Assembly: GCF_947387515.1 (NCBI RefSeq)
Contig: NZ_CANDOB010000001.1
Span: 1,240,001-1,304,000 of the forward strand
Reading direction: 5' to 3'
DNA length: 64,000 nt
Source of the DNA: Alkalihalobacillus sp. CinArs1
GTDB lineage: Bacteria > Bacillota > Bacilli > Bacillales > Guptibacillaceae
Part shown: one piece after another, positions 41,959-50,736 of the stretch
How positions within the stretch are numbered: the stretch's first letter is position 1
Layout of the letters: each line of letters starts with the position of its first letter
Position numbers and translations under genes: made by a program
Notes under the pieces: model-generated
Told to the model about the DNA's origin: nothing
Database searches by the model: none
The model's input: the letters and a program-made list of their open reading frames with translations, nothing else

Positions 41959-42012
41959 ATGGGTCATTGGTCATCGTGACTTGAGAACCTCTTCAGGGCT
42001 TACTTCTCACTC

Positions 42013-42807
42013 TTATTTATGTTTATAAAGGTGAGGTACTCTGCTATCAAAAATAGGGACGTCCTTTCGAACCTGCTTCACTTTTTCTAGATCTAATGAA
42101 ACTGATAGAGATTTTTCTTCCTCTACTTCACCTTCTTCAAGAACATCCCCCCACGGGTCGATCGCCATCGAAGTTCCTGCAAATTCAACGCCATCATAGC
42201 TGCCAACTCGGTTACAAGAAACAACATACATCTGATTCTCAATTGCTCTTGCAAGCTGCAGCGTACGCCAATGAGAGCGTCTAGCAAGCGGCCACTCGGC
42301 TACAACATGGAGAACTTGAGCACCTTCTAAAGCAAGGGTGCGAATGATTTCAGGGAAGCGAAGATCATAACAGATTATAACTCCCATCTTGATTCCATCA
42401 AGTTCAAAGATTGTTGGAGCTTTTGTGCCTCCTGAAAGATATGCTGGCTCATTTAACATCGGAACAAGATGAACTTTATCGTACTGATATACAAGCTCGC
42501 CTTTTCGATTAACGATCAATGAGGAGTTATAAAATTTGCCTTCGATTTTGTTCGCAACGGAGCCTCCGATGATGTTAATATCATGCTTCACAGCTAATTC
42601 ACTTAAAAACCCCTTCGTCGGTTCAGCATTTTCATCTGCATAGAGGTTAAGGTCCGAAAGCGTATAAGCGGTTGTCCACATCTCTGGAAGAACAATCGTG
42701 TCAGGATTTACTCTCGCTATCTCTTTCTCTACCCACTCACTTACCTTCTGACGATTTCTTTCTGGATCACCTGCAATAATGTCCATCTGGTAAATTGAAA
42801 ACTTCAT
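42013..42807 (-). CDS. Carbon-nitrogen hydrolase (omega-amidase/nitrilase superfamily)
   Basis: A 264-residue nitrilase-superfamily amidase. The Glu-Lys-Cys triad is visible: Glu in VLPEMWTT, Lys in YDKVHLVPM and Cys in GVIICYDLRFPE. Sequence details such as ALEGAQVLHVVAEWP resemble omega-amidases (MtnU/YafV), which deaminate 2-oxoglutaramate or the methionine-salvage 2-oxo amide. Start ATG 42807 follows AGGAGGG; an extension to 42891 has no ribosome site. No methionine-salvage gene is close, so the substrate is inferred from the family only. It is near a 2-hydroxyacid dehydrogenase and an M20 amidase. Confidence 0.87.
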   Translation of the reverse strand: MKFSIYQMDIIAGDPERNRQKVSEWVEKEIARVNPDTIVLPEMWTTAYTLSDLNLYADENAEPTKGFLSELAVKHDINIIGGSVANKIEGKFYNSSLIVNRKGELVYQYDKVHLVPMLNEPAYLSGGTKAPTIFELDGIKMGVIICYDLRFPEIIRTLALEGAQVLHVVAEWPLARRSHWRTLQLARAIENQMYVVSCNRVGSYDGVEFAGTSMAIDPWGDVLEEGEVEEEKSLSVSLDLEKVKQVRKDVPIFDSRVPHLYKHK

Positions 42808-42929
42808 TTCTTTCCCTCCTGTTTCTATAGTAAATGCACTCTTCTTCATCATTAAGTCTGCCAAATCGTTATCTCTTCCCACATCATACATCTAAATTTT
42901 CAGAAACATCAAATTGTTTGTATTAAAAA

Positions 42930-42954
42930 TCGACAGGTACCAGGTACCTGTCGA
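42930..42954. repeat. REP-like palindrome, copy F
   Basis: TCGACAGGTACC (42930-42941) and its perfect complement GGTACCTGTCGA (42943-42954) around one A. It starts five bases after the panF stop codon on the minus strand. Confidence 0.82.
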
Positions 42955-42959
42955 CTACT

Positions 42960-44426
42960 TTACGCTTTCCACATGTTCTCTAACACGAGAGCCTGCGTTT
43001 CTTCGTGCCGCTTCACTGTTAATAAGCTTACGAGCACATATGACACAAATGAGATTAAGACTGGCAGTACAACCGTATGCATGCCAAACGCATTAGGCAA
43101 GAAGGTGTTGAACAAGATATAGCTCCCTACACCCGTCAGCAGTGACGCCATCGCTCCGCTCGCATTCCCTTTCTTCCAGTATAGTCCCATCACAACTGGC
43201 CAAATAAAGGCTGCTTCTAAGCCGCCAAAAGAGAAAAGGTTCAGCCAGATCAGAAGATCAGGAGGGTTTACGGCCATCAGGAATACGAGAATACCGAGCA
43301 CTGCCGTAACTCCGATACTAAATCGCTTGATCGTTCGATCGCTCGCATCAGGCTTCACGTAGTTTAAGTACACATCTTTCACCACTGCAGAGCTTACGAG
43401 TAAAAGCAACGAGTCCACCGTTGACATGATTGCTGCCATCGGTGCTGCAAGAACGATTCCCGCTACCCAAGCTGGAAGAACTTCCATTGCAATCCGAGGC
43501 ATGACCGTATCACCCACTTCGATCCCAGGTAAAACGGCTCTCGCAAAAACACCAGTGAGGTGCATGCCGAGCATGATAAATCCAACAACCACTGTTCCGA
43601 TGATTAAAGCGCGGTGCATCCCTCTTGAGCTTTTATAAGACATCGCGCGCACGGCAACTTGCGGAAGACCTACCACTCCAACACCTACGAGCAGCCAGAA
43701 CGATGACACGTAAAGCGGTGTTAAGGAGCGGTCAGGTCCATAAGGCGAAATCAAATTGGGATTTTCAGCTGAAAGGTCTGACATAATGTTTTCGATTCCC
43801 CCTCCAGCGATCACTGTCCCCACAAGGATGACGAGAGTTCCAAAAAACATGATGACACCTTGGATCGTATCTGTGATCGCGACAGCACGAAAGCCACCAA
43901 TGATCACATAGACAAGGACGGATACAGCAAAAATAAACAGCGCTGCAGTATAAGAGAGCCCTGTTAACGATTCGATCAAGCGTGCTCCACCGACCCATTG
44001 TGCCGCCATTGCGGAAAATAGGAAGATGATGATGCTGAGTGCTGATAGGATCACCACTGCTTTACTTCGATACCGTTCTTTCAAAAAGTCGATGAGCGTA
44101 ACGGCCTTGATTTTTCTTGCGACGATCGCAAATTTTTTACCGAGAACAGATAATACAAAATACCCTGTCGGCAGCTGCGTCATTGCGAGTAACACCCAGC
44201 CTAGTCCCATTTCATACGCTACGCCAGGACCTCCGATAAAACTGCTCGCACTTCCATACGTTGCGACCATCGTCATCGCAAGAATAAATCCTCCTAGCTC
44301 TCGGCTGCCGAGAAAGTATTCATGAAGAAAGCTAGACGTAACAGAGAGATGTCTTGATGCATAAAATCCGACGACGAAAATACTACCTAGAAAAATGAGG
44401 AGTGGAATAACGACTTCCCAGTTCAA
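42960..44426 (-). CDS. panF: Sodium/pantothenate symporter PanF
   Basis: A 488-residue sodium:solute symporter with 13 membrane segments. The N-terminal EVVIPLLIFLGSIFVVGFYASR and the signature GGPGVAYEMGLGWVLLAM with RYRSKAV fit the PanF branch. AGIVLAAPMAAIMSTVDSLLL is the conserved sodium-site region. It takes up pantothenate for coenzyme A synthesis. The gene overlaps the YhdT-like gene by four bases; yhdT-panF linkage is known from E. coli, which supports the call. REP-like copy F follows the stop codon. Confidence 0.9.
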   Translation of the reverse strand: MNWEVVIPLLIFLGSIFVVGFYASRHLSVTSSFLHEYFLGSRELGGFILAMTMVATYGSASSFIGGPGVAYEMGLGWVLLAMTQLPTGYFVLSVLGKKFAIVARKIKAVTLIDFLKERYRSKAVVILSALSIIIFLFSAMAAQWVGGARLIESLTGLSYTAALFIFAVSVLVYVIIGGFRAVAITDTIQGVIMFFGTLVILVGTVIAGGGIENIMSDLSAENPNLISPYGPDRSLTPLYVSSFWLLVGVGVVGLPQVAVRAMSYKSSRGMHRALIIGTVVVGFIMLGMHLTGVFARAVLPGIEVGDTVMPRIAMEVLPAWVAGIVLAAPMAAIMSTVDSLLLLVSSAVVKDVYLNYVKPDASDRTIKRFSIGVTAVLGILVFLMAVNPPDLLIWLNLFSFGGLEAAFIWPVVMGLYWKKGNASGAMASLLTGVGSYILFNTFLPNAFGMHTVVLPVLISFVSYVLVSLLTVKRHEETQALVLENMWKA

Positions 44427-44707
44427 TTGTTCTCCTCCTCATCAAGAGGCACTTCTTTATATAGATACTTTACCGAAAGGATGACTAATAAGAGTACCAA
44501 GAGCGTTACAACGATACAGCTATAGAAAAACCATGCAGGCAATCCCCATATGTAGTGATAGTCCTCTACAGGTTTAGACCCTAAACCATAAGCAGTCCCA
44601 TACCATAACGCAAAATTTAGTAATACAAGCCCAACCCCTATAAGGGCTTCACGATTCGCTATTCGAAAACGTGGATCCTCCCCACCTTTTCGCTTTCCTT
44701 TTTTCAT
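44423..44707 (-). CDS. yhdT: YhdT-family small membrane protein (DUF997)
   Basis: A 94-residue membrane protein with two hydrophobic segments (LIGVGLVLLNFALWYGTAYGLG and FFYSCIVVTLLVLLLVIL, each quoted only in part) linked by a short outer loop containing YHYIWGLPAWFF, a DUF997 hallmark. It probably helps PanF, with which it overlaps by four bases. ATG 44707 follows AGGGGG by six bases; the extension to 44725 includes the ribosome site. The charged tail ends in DEEENN. Confidence 0.88.
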   Translation of the reverse strand: MKKGKRKGGEDPRFRIANREALIGVGLVLLNFALWYGTAYGLGSKPVEDYHYIWGLPAWFFYSCIVVTLLVLLLVILSVKYLYKEVPLDEEENN

Positions 44708-44837
44708 TCTTATCCCCCTCAACACTACCGCTTCTGCTTCTGTACGTGTCCTATTCTAAATAACATCACAACAGAAAGTCTATAGAGATGATCGTAATCT
44801 TATCTTTTGCCATTTAATTTCATCCTATGAAGCATAT

Positions 44838-44877
44838 AAAAAAGCTTTTGGCCGCAACTCTCGCCAAAAGCTTTTTT
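44838..44877. terminator. Bidirectional terminator downstream of the MgtC gene
   Basis: AAGCTTTTGGC (44842-44852) pairs with GCCAAAAGCTT (44863-44873), with T or A runs on both sides. It lies 30 bp beyond the MgtC-family stop codon. Confidence 0.82.
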
Positions 44878-44898
44878 GTTAAACAAACGTTTGATTGA
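44878..44898. repeat. Short palindromic repeat TTAAACAAACGTTTGATTG (copy 2)
   Basis: This 19-bp sequence occurs in reverse orientation at about 38270-38289, in both cases close to the 3' end of a gene and next to a hairpin. The central CAAACGTTTG is a perfect palindrome like TetR-type operators. Only two good copies are seen. Confidence 0.4.
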
Positions 44899-44907
44899 AA
44901 GGGGTTT

Positions 44908-45585
44908 TTATCCTTCAACCTCAACAGACGTCGCACCATCCACATTTCGCAACAGCTGATAAATATCTGTTGTGTGATTTTTTTCGAACGTTAAAAGCTT
45001 AAGTTCGATCTGGCGATTGTGATCCTTTGTATCACGAACGCGTACGTGTTTGATATCGAAGTCATGTTTTAAAATAGCTTTCATAAATACAGTCACATCT
45101 TGATCTTCATGAAACGTAATTTTCGCACGCATTTCACGCTGCCTTAGCTGCTTCGGACCAATTTTCTTAATGATGATGGGTAAAACATTGACACTAAACA
45201 GGATGATGGCTGCACCAACAAATGCTTCATAGTAAAATCCAGCTCCTGCAGAAATTCCGAGGCCAGACGCTCCCCAGATAATTGCGGCTGTTGTAAGGCC
45301 TGAAATCGCATCGTTGTTTCTTCTCAGAATAACACCTGCACCTATAAAACCTATTCCTGACACGACTTGGGCAGCGAGTCGCATCGGATCTGTTCGAATG
45401 TTCGTCGAGAACTCGGCGAACTTTACAGATGATTCGATCGATACAATCGTCAACAAACAGCTGCTAACGGCGATTACCATACACGTTTTGAGCCCTAGAG
45501 GCTTATGTTTTAATTCTCTTTCGATTCCAATCATCAATCCTAATAGTGCTGAAATAGCCAGTTTTGCTAGTACAATCATGCTCAT
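44908..45585 (-). CDS. MgtC/SapB-family membrane protein
   Basis: A 225-residue protein with an N-terminal membrane domain of about four segments (LLGLMIGIERELKHKPLGLKT, then GIGFIGAGVILRRN and GLTTAAIIWGASGLGI) and a C-terminal ACT-like cytosolic domain from about residue 150. The Arg-Glu in IGIEREL and the GLTTAA motif are conserved in MgtC proteins. They affect magnesium homeostasis and ATP synthase in other bacteria. ATG 45585 follows GGAG by nine bases. It is a single gene with a terminator. Confidence 0.87.
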   Translation of the reverse strand: MSMIVLAKLAISALLGLMIGIERELKHKPLGLKTCMVIAVSSCLLTIVSIESSVKFAEFSTNIRTDPMRLAAQVVSGIGFIGAGVILRRNNDAISGLTTAAIIWGASGLGISAGAGFYYEAFVGAAIILFSVNVLPIIIKKIGPKQLRQREMRAKITFHEDQDVTVFMKAILKHDFDIKHVRVRDTKDHNRQIELKLLTFEKNHTTDIYQLLRNVDGATSVEVEG

Positions 45586-45600
45586 AGGAGTCATCTCCAA

Positions 45601-45933
45601 CTCTTTTCTTTATCAATCAAAATTCTTTAAAAATAAGTGAATTTCCTGCGATATATTAAATTTTTATGTGTTTTTTAGTGAATTATGTATGACTAAACGC
45701 TTAGTGCCTAGTGCTCATTTTACAAAAGTAGTTTGAAACAGCTCAATCAGGTGGAAGTAGCAGAAGTCTATGTATAATAACGCTATCTCTGTAAAATCAT
45801 GCACATTCTTAATAATTTTTTTTACAAATTTACAAACATTTAAAATAGAGGAACATTTTTGCTAAATCTTTAAATTGACAAATAATTTGCTAAAATGGGT
45901 GAGTGTTATTTTAAACAACTTGGAGGTTACAAC
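45601..45933 (+). promoter_or_regulatory. Promoter region upstream of dtpT
   Basis: This spacer of 333 bp is AT-rich. An extended -10 TTGCTAAAAT lies about 40 bases before the dtpT start, within two copies of TTTGCTAAA (around 45860 and 45888). A palindrome ACTAAACGCTTAGT lies near 45692. No known riboswitch was recognised. Confidence 0.4.
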
Positions 45934-47358
45934 ATGGACACCACAGTAGACAGCAAGGTGAAACCGCCTAAAGGTAAGGGAAAACACCCTCCCGGTTTAT
46001 ACTTGCTATTCATCACAGAAATGTGGGAGCGTTATAGTTACTACGGTATGAGATCCATTCTAATTCTATATTTAACGGCTGAATTGATCAGCGGCGGTCT
46101 TGGTATGGATAATGGAAAAGCACTTCAGCTCTACGGTATATATGCAGGTCTCGTATACTTTACTCCACTCATCGGAGGGTACTTGACCGATAAATTCATG
46201 GGTTTACGTACAGCAATCACCATCGGTGGTATAACAATGGCCGTGGGTGATTTTACCTTATTTGCGATACAAGAGCAATGGGGTCTTTATTTAGGACTAC
46301 TATTATTGATTCTAGGGAACGGCTTTTTCAAACCCAACATTTCAACTCTTGTTGGTGAACTTTATACCAAAAACGATCCACGTAAAGATTCAGCTTTTAC
46401 AATTTTCTATATGGGAATTAACCTTGGGGCACTCATTTCCCCGCTCGTTGCAGGATTCCTATACGCTGACCTTTTCCACTCAACAGATGGTGGAATTGAA
46501 ACGTTCGGTTTTAAATATGCTTTCCTTGCGTCATCAATCGGTATGATTATCGGACAGCTTACATTTAACTTGCTTGCGAAAAAGTATCTTGGAGATGTTG
46601 GTACAAAACCTTCTTCTCAAAGAGTTTCGCCTACAGTGAAAGGCAAAGCGAAACCACTTACGAAAGTTGAAAAACAACGTACAGCAGTTATTCTTATCCT
46701 TGCAGTATTCGTTGTTATCTTCTGGGCTGGGTTCGAACAGGCCGGAGCATCCTTTACTCTTTACACACGTGATTTCATTGACAGAACCGTATTTGGTTAC
46801 GAAGTTCCTGTATCCTGGTTCCAGTCACTGAATCCACTGTTTGTTCTATTACTTGCTCCTGTAATCTCTGGTCTATGGATCAAGCTATCTAAAACGAAGC
46901 GTGGAGACTTCTCCATTCCAACGAAAATGGCGTTCGGTCTCATTCTCCTTGGACTAGGCTTCATGGTTATGGTCCCAGCAGTTCTTATGACAGGAAGTGA
47001 TGACGGAAGCATCACGGTGAAAGCCAGCATGCTGTTCATGGTCTTCACATACCTCTTGCACACACTAGGGGAGTTAGCACTATCACCGATCGGTCTTTCA
47101 CTAGTAAGTAAAATGTCACCAGTGAAGATCGCATCACTCTTGATGGGTGCTTGGTTCTTGAGTAACTCAGTCGCAAACTACCTAGCAGGTCATATCGCAT
47201 CACTAACCACTTCAGCAGGATATTTAGAAATCTTCGTATACCTCGGAGTGGCAGCACTTGGACTAGGAGTAATTCTATTGCTCATGTCTAAGAAGCTTCA
47301 AAAGCTGATGCATGTTGACGAAGACGTTCACGGAAATAAGATTCAACAAGCTAGTTAA
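45934..47358 (+). CDS. dtpT: Di-/tripeptide proton symporter DtpT (POT family)
   Basis: A 474-residue POT/PTR transporter with 14 membrane segments. The N-terminal motif EMWERYSYYGMRSILILYL contains the E(x)xERFxYYG signature, and FYMGINLGALISPLVAGFL is the second POT motif. It moves di- and tripeptides with protons into the cell. The start is ATG 45934, seven bases after GGAGG; the upstream frame from 45895 is not needed. A terminator follows. It adds a second peptide uptake route to the dpp system at the left end. Confidence 0.93.
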   Translation: MDTTVDSKVKPPKGKGKHPPGLYLLFITEMWERYSYYGMRSILILYLTAELISGGLGMDNGKALQLYGIYAGLVYFTPLIGGYLTDKFMGLRTAITIGGITMAVGDFTLFAIQEQWGLYLGLLLLILGNGFFKPNISTLVGELYTKNDPRKDSAFTIFYMGINLGALISPLVAGFLYADLFHSTDGGIETFGFKYAFLASSIGMIIGQLTFNLLAKKYLGDVGTKPSSQRVSPTVKGKAKPLTKVEKQRTAVILILAVFVVIFWAGFEQAGASFTLYTRDFIDRTVFGYEVPVSWFQSLNPLFVLLLAPVISGLWIKLSKTKRGDFSIPTKMAFGLILLGLGFMVMVPAVLMTGSDDGSITVKASMLFMVFTYLLHTLGELALSPIGLSLVSKMSPVKIASLLMGAWFLSNSVANYLAGHIASLTTSAGYLEIFVYLGVAALGLGVILLLMSKKLQKLMHVDEDVHGNKIQQAS

Positions 47359-47387
47359 TAGCATTCCAAGAAATCATGAAATCATTT

Positions 47388-47426
47388 AAGAGGCGTTTCC
47401 CATTCTCGGGAACCGCCTCTTTTTGT
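47388..47426 (+). terminator. Terminator after dtpT
   Basis: AAGAGGCG, one mismatch, TTCCC (47388-47401) pairs with GGGAACCGCCTCTT (47408-47421) and is followed by a T run. Confidence 0.87.
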
Positions 47427-47446
47427 TCGACACCAGTCGAGCTAAA

Positions 47447-47466
47447 CCGGGTGGTGACAGGCACCG
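47447..47466. repeat. REP-like element, copy G
   Basis: CCGGGTGGTGACAGGCACCG. It abuts, by one base, the TAG stop codon of the ABC exporter of the RiPP-like operon on the minus strand. Confidence 0.8.
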
Positions 47467-47467
47467 T

Positions 47468-49243
47468 CTAACGAGCTAGCCTAACTGCCTTCTTCTGATA
47501 AAGGTTAGCATACACATTATCCGAACGAATGAGGTCGTCGTGCGTGCCAAATTCAACGATCTCACCGTTATCAATCACCACGATATGATCCGCATGTTGA
47601 ATCGTTGAAAGTCTATGAGCGATCATAATTGTTGTTCGTCCTACCATGAGCCGATCGAGCGCTTCTTGCACGAGGCGTTCAGATTCGTTGTCCAACGCTG
47701 AAGTCGCTTCATCTAACAGTAAGATTGGTGCATCTCTCAATATCGCTCGTGCAATGGCAATACGCTGCTTTTGCCCTCCTGACAACCGTGCTCCTCGCTC
47801 GCCTACCTGCGTGTCGTAACCTTTAGAGAGCTCTACAATAAACGAGTGAGCATTGGCTTTCTGAGCTGCTTCGATTATTTCTCTAGAACTTGCTCCAGGC
47901 TTTCCTAGAGCGATGTTCTCCTCAATCGTTCCACTGAAGAGAAATGTTTCTTGAGGGACATAGGAAAAATAACTTCTTTGTTGTGAAACGGACATCGATT
48001 CGACTGACTTTCCGTCGAATAGAATGTCACCCTTCTCAGCCCGATAGACTCTTTGAAGAAGATGGAGAAGCGTACTTTTCCCACCACCGCTTGGCCCAAC
48101 GAGGGCCGTGACTTTGCCTGCCAGAATCGTTAACGAGAAATCCTTGAACAGCTTCTCACAGCCCTGGTACTGAAAATCCACATTCTTAAACTCAATACAC
48201 TGATACAATGCCCTATCCTCATCAACAACTTCCCCAATGTCCATCTCAGGCGGAACATCCATCGCCTCCTTAATTCGCTCCACAGCGGCGATTGAGCGCT
48301 GAAACCCTCCCCATTCACCAGCTAAATCAGTAAGAGGATAAACAAGATGCTGCATGAGACTAACAAATGCGAGAAGGACACCTACCGTGATCTCACCATC
48401 TGAAACGAGAAAAGCTCCGAGTCCGAGCGTTATGAAGAAGGACATCGTTCCAGCTAGGTTAGCTGAAGAATTAAACCAGCTTCGCATTGAAGCTTCTTTT
48501 AATTCGTTGTCAAAAAGTTCATCAGAGTTCTTTTGGTATTTTCGTGAGAAAAACTGTTCTAAATTAAAGACTCGTAAAACAAGATTTCCTGCAAAGCTAT
48601 CATTTAGCGTAATATGAAGGTCTTCCACTTTACCATGAATCGTTCGGTTTCGATCTCTCATTAATTTACCAAAAATAAGTCCGCAAACGAGTGTAAATGG
48701 GGCAAGAAGGAGGAAGATCATCGATAACTGCCAGTTGAGATAAATCAAATAGGCAAACACGGAAAGAATCATGATCGGTAGTCTGATAAGATTAAGCAAA
48801 ACGCCCCCCACCGCTCCATTGATCTTATCGATATCATTCGTTACATTCGATAACAGCTTACCCGAATGATTCTTTGAAAAAGATGCGTAAGGCATCGATA
48901 GGAAACGATGGTACATATCGATTCGTAAATCTTTCTTCACATGACTCACCGTTGACGTTCTAAAATACGTATTAAAATAATCAAGAAAAATACTAACTAA
49001 TAACGAGCCGAGACCGATTGAAAAAAGCTTGAGCAAGTTGTCAAAATTGCCTTGAACGGCTTGGTCCGTTATATGCTGCATCAGCCAGGCAAATAAAATA
49101 ATGATGAAAACATCAGTAACTAAAATAAAAAGGAGAAAGCAATAGCTTCTCCAGTACGTTCTAATATAGGGAAAAAGAAAAGCTAATGAACTACGGATAT
49201 CACCTGCATCAATGCTTCTTTTAATACGAGCGAGAATGTTCAT
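47468..49243 (-). CDS. ABC exporter of the RiPP-like operon
   Basis: A 591-residue fused permease-ATPase: six membrane segments up to about residue 320, then Walker A GPSGGGKST, signature LSGGQKQRIAIARAI and Walker B ILLLDEATSALD. It has no N-terminal C39 peptidase domain, so a leader would be removed by another enzyme. It is the last cistron of an operon with a peptide gene, a PqqD/RRE protein and a kinase, and overlaps the S26 peptidase gene. Export of the mature peptide is the likely role. Start is ATG 49243 after AAGGGA; a TTG six bases earlier is less likely. Confidence 0.85.
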   Translation of the reverse strand: MNILARIKRSIDAGDIRSSLAFLFPYIRTYWRSYCFLLFILVTDVFIIILFAWLMQHITDQAVQGNFDNLLKLFSIGLGSLLVSIFLDYFNTYFRTSTVSHVKKDLRIDMYHRFLSMPYASFSKNHSGKLLSNVTNDIDKINGAVGGVLLNLIRLPIMILSVFAYLIYLNWQLSMIFLLLAPFTLVCGLIFGKLMRDRNRTIHGKVEDLHITLNDSFAGNLVLRVFNLEQFFSRKYQKNSDELFDNELKEASMRSWFNSSANLAGTMSFFITLGLGAFLVSDGEITVGVLLAFVSLMQHLVYPLTDLAGEWGGFQRSIAAVERIKEAMDVPPEMDIGEVVDEDRALYQCIEFKNVDFQYQGCEKLFKDFSLTILAGKVTALVGPSGGGKSTLLHLLQRVYRAEKGDILFDGKSVESMSVSQQRSYFSYVPQETFLFSGTIEENIALGKPGASSREIIEAAQKANAHSFIVELSKGYDTQVGERGARLSGGQKQRIAIARAILRDAPILLLDEATSALDNESERLVQEALDRLMVGRTTIMIAHRLSTIQHADHIVVIDNGEIVEFGTHDDLIRSDNVYANLYQKKAVRLAR

Positions 49244-49694
49244 CGGCAAGATCCCTTTTCTTTAGGATTTTGTTCACGTAGATGTGTGCAAGAACTGAGA
49301 AAAATCGTAAATAGCTGAACGAGAGACTATATGCTTTGATAAGAGGACTGTTCATCCTAATCGTTCTATTATTTCTACTAATACTCGTTAACACGCCGAT
49401 TATTTCACTCTCTCGAACAGGCGCATCAGGGTAAAGATTCGTGTCTCCCTTGAAGATGAACCATTGTTTCGTACTGCTTTTATGAGATTTAATAAATCGA
49501 TGTCCGGTTAGATTGCCATCTCTCGACTGAAACAAAACGACGTCACCACGTTTGATGAGAGAGAGATCCATCGTTTCAAATACGCAGCAGTCACCTTCTT
49601 TTATGAATGGATACATACTCATTCCTTTTGAAGGAACCTCTAGTTGACCGTGTTCGTTCATCAAAGTACGTAGGATGGTAGCATGCTCATTCAT
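49221..49694 (-). CDS. S24/S26 signal peptidase-like protein
   Basis: A 157-residue serine peptidase of the S26 (SipW/ER-type) kind. The nucleophile Ser26 lies in GMSMYPFI, RGDVVLFQ follows, and His65 in TGHRFI takes the place of the bacterial lysine as in ER-type signal peptidases. FKGDTNLYPD is the later conserved Gly-Asp. A basic, hydrophobic C-terminal stretch (SYLRFFSVLAHIYVNKIL) may bind the membrane. It overlaps both neighbours (PqqD-like and ABC genes). It could cleave the leader of the small peptide made by this operon. Related S24/S26 proteins accompany paeninodin-type lasso peptide clusters. Confidence 0.82.
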   Translation of the reverse strand: MNEHATILRTLMNEHGQLEVPSKGMSMYPFIKEGDCCVFETMDLSLIKRGDVVLFQSRDGNLTGHRFIKSHKSSTKQWFIFKGDTNLYPDAPVRESEIIGVLTSISRNNRTIRMNSPLIKAYSLSFSYLRFFSVLAHIYVNKILKKRDLADEHSRSY

Positions 49695-49951
49695 GTTGTG
49701 ACTAAGCCAGCATCCAACATATGATTCAAGAAATCCTCAATATCCTTTTCCGCTACATCGTCAGGCACATCATAGTGACGCTGAATTTCTTCCCTTAAAG
49801 AACTTACGGATTGCTTTTCTTTCAAAAGGGACCAGCATTCACCACCGATTCCGTTTAATTTCGTAACAGTGTAATCACTCGGGTGGAGAATCACCCAGTT
49901 TCCGTCCATTTCCACAGCGTCTAGATTCGTTTTACGAATATAAGTAGTCAT
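49691..49951 (-). CDS. PqqD-family RiPP recognition element (RRE) protein
   Basis: An 86-residue PqqD-like protein. It has the small winged-helix layout of RREs: beta strands NWVILHPSDYTVTKLNGIGGEC (quoted up to the usual limit as two parts: NWVILHPSDY and TVTKLNGIGGEC) and C-terminal helices with EDFLNHMLDAGLV. RREs hold RiPP leader peptides for modifying enzymes. It overlaps the kinase and peptidase genes by one and four bases. In lasso peptide clusters the same domain (B1) works with a B2 protease and a cyclase; neither is present here. Confidence 0.85.
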   Translation of the reverse strand: MTTYIRKTNLDAVEMDGNWVILHPSDYTVTKLNGIGGECWSLLKEKQSVSSLREEIQRHYDVPDDVAEKDIEDFLNHMLDAGLVTT

Positions 49952-50736
49952 TACGATATCTCCTCCCAGAAAGCATCATTCTTCTGAAACTTAAGATTAT
50001 AGACAGGTACCACTCGAACAAGCTGTTGTAGAAGGGAAAATAACTTTTGAGTTTCTGCTGGATCATACGCCCAATAAAAAATCTTATCGAGCATTTTCAT
50101 AACACTCTCGGCTTTTTCTAACTTAACCCTCTCGATCGTTGATGATTGTTCAAGAAGTTGGATTCCAGCAAGCTTCAGCGGTTTTTCAGAGAAAGAAGCC
50201 ACCGTATCACTTCTAAAGGGGGAGTCAAACGCCTGAACATCACCACTCGTAACCTTCACCACTGTGGCTTCATCAGATAAGATCGTTCGCGGGCTCGATA
50301 ATTCGGCTACAGTAGATTTACCTGCACCAGAGTGTCCAGTGAAGATAAACGCTTTCTCATGCTCTTTTATACAAGAGGAATGAATGAGAAGGCCCCACTT
50401 ATTATGAACGATGAAAGCACTATACAAGTTCATCAATGCGTGTTTAAGCGCAAAGTCGTTATACGCTTTTATGGTCGCTTTAGCGTAATTTTCGTCTACC
50501 TCGATGAGATAGTCGCCGCGATTATAGAAAACAGATCCGTTACCCTTTTGAATAGCTACATCAAAACTCGTAAAAGGATAACCGTAGCCATATTCTATAG
50601 ACACCTTTAGTGATTCTCTAACACCCTCGGGATTTAGTATAATCTTAAAATTTTCGTTCACAAATCCCATCGCTTTATCTGAACCAGTCTCAATCGCTAA
50701 CAAGTGTTCTCCGATTTCAATCATGACCATTTTCAT
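49951..50736 (-). CDS. HprK-like kinase of the RiPP-like operon
   Basis: A 261-residue protein with an HPr-kinase-like fold. HSSC (His119-Cys122) precedes the Walker A GHSGAGKST (134-142), and SDEATVV (Asp155) has the second-metal Asp. The N-terminal ~110 residues are unlike HprK. Such short HprK-like proteins in paeninodin-type clusters phosphorylate a serine near the C terminus of the peptide. Here Ser23 of the small peptide is a possible target, but that is inference. It overlaps the nucleotidyltransferase gene by four bases and the RRE gene by one. Confidence 0.82.
   Translation of the reverse strand: MKMVMIEIGEHLLAIETGSDKAMGFVNENFKIILNPEGVRESLKVSIEYGYGYPFTSFDVAIQKGNGSVFYNRGDYLIEVDENYAKATIKAYNDFALKHALMNLYSAFIVHNKWGLLIHSSCIKEHEKAFIFTGHSGAGKSTVAELSSPRTILSDEATVVKVTSGDVQAFDSPFRSDTVASFSEKPLKLAGIQLLEQSSTIERVKLEKAESVMKMLDKIFYWAYDPAETQKLFSLLQQLVRVVPVYNLKFQKNDAFWEEIS

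Noticed and set aside
41480-41984. Several ORFs of 70-86 codons in the gap between the M20 and nitrilase genes
   Set aside because: They lack ribosome sites and cross the promoters and hairpins of the toxin-antitoxin locus; the 31-codon toxin explains the region better.
45601-45933. Riboswitch upstream of the peptide transporter gene
   Set aside because: The region is AT-rich with short repeats only; no conserved riboswitch core was seen.
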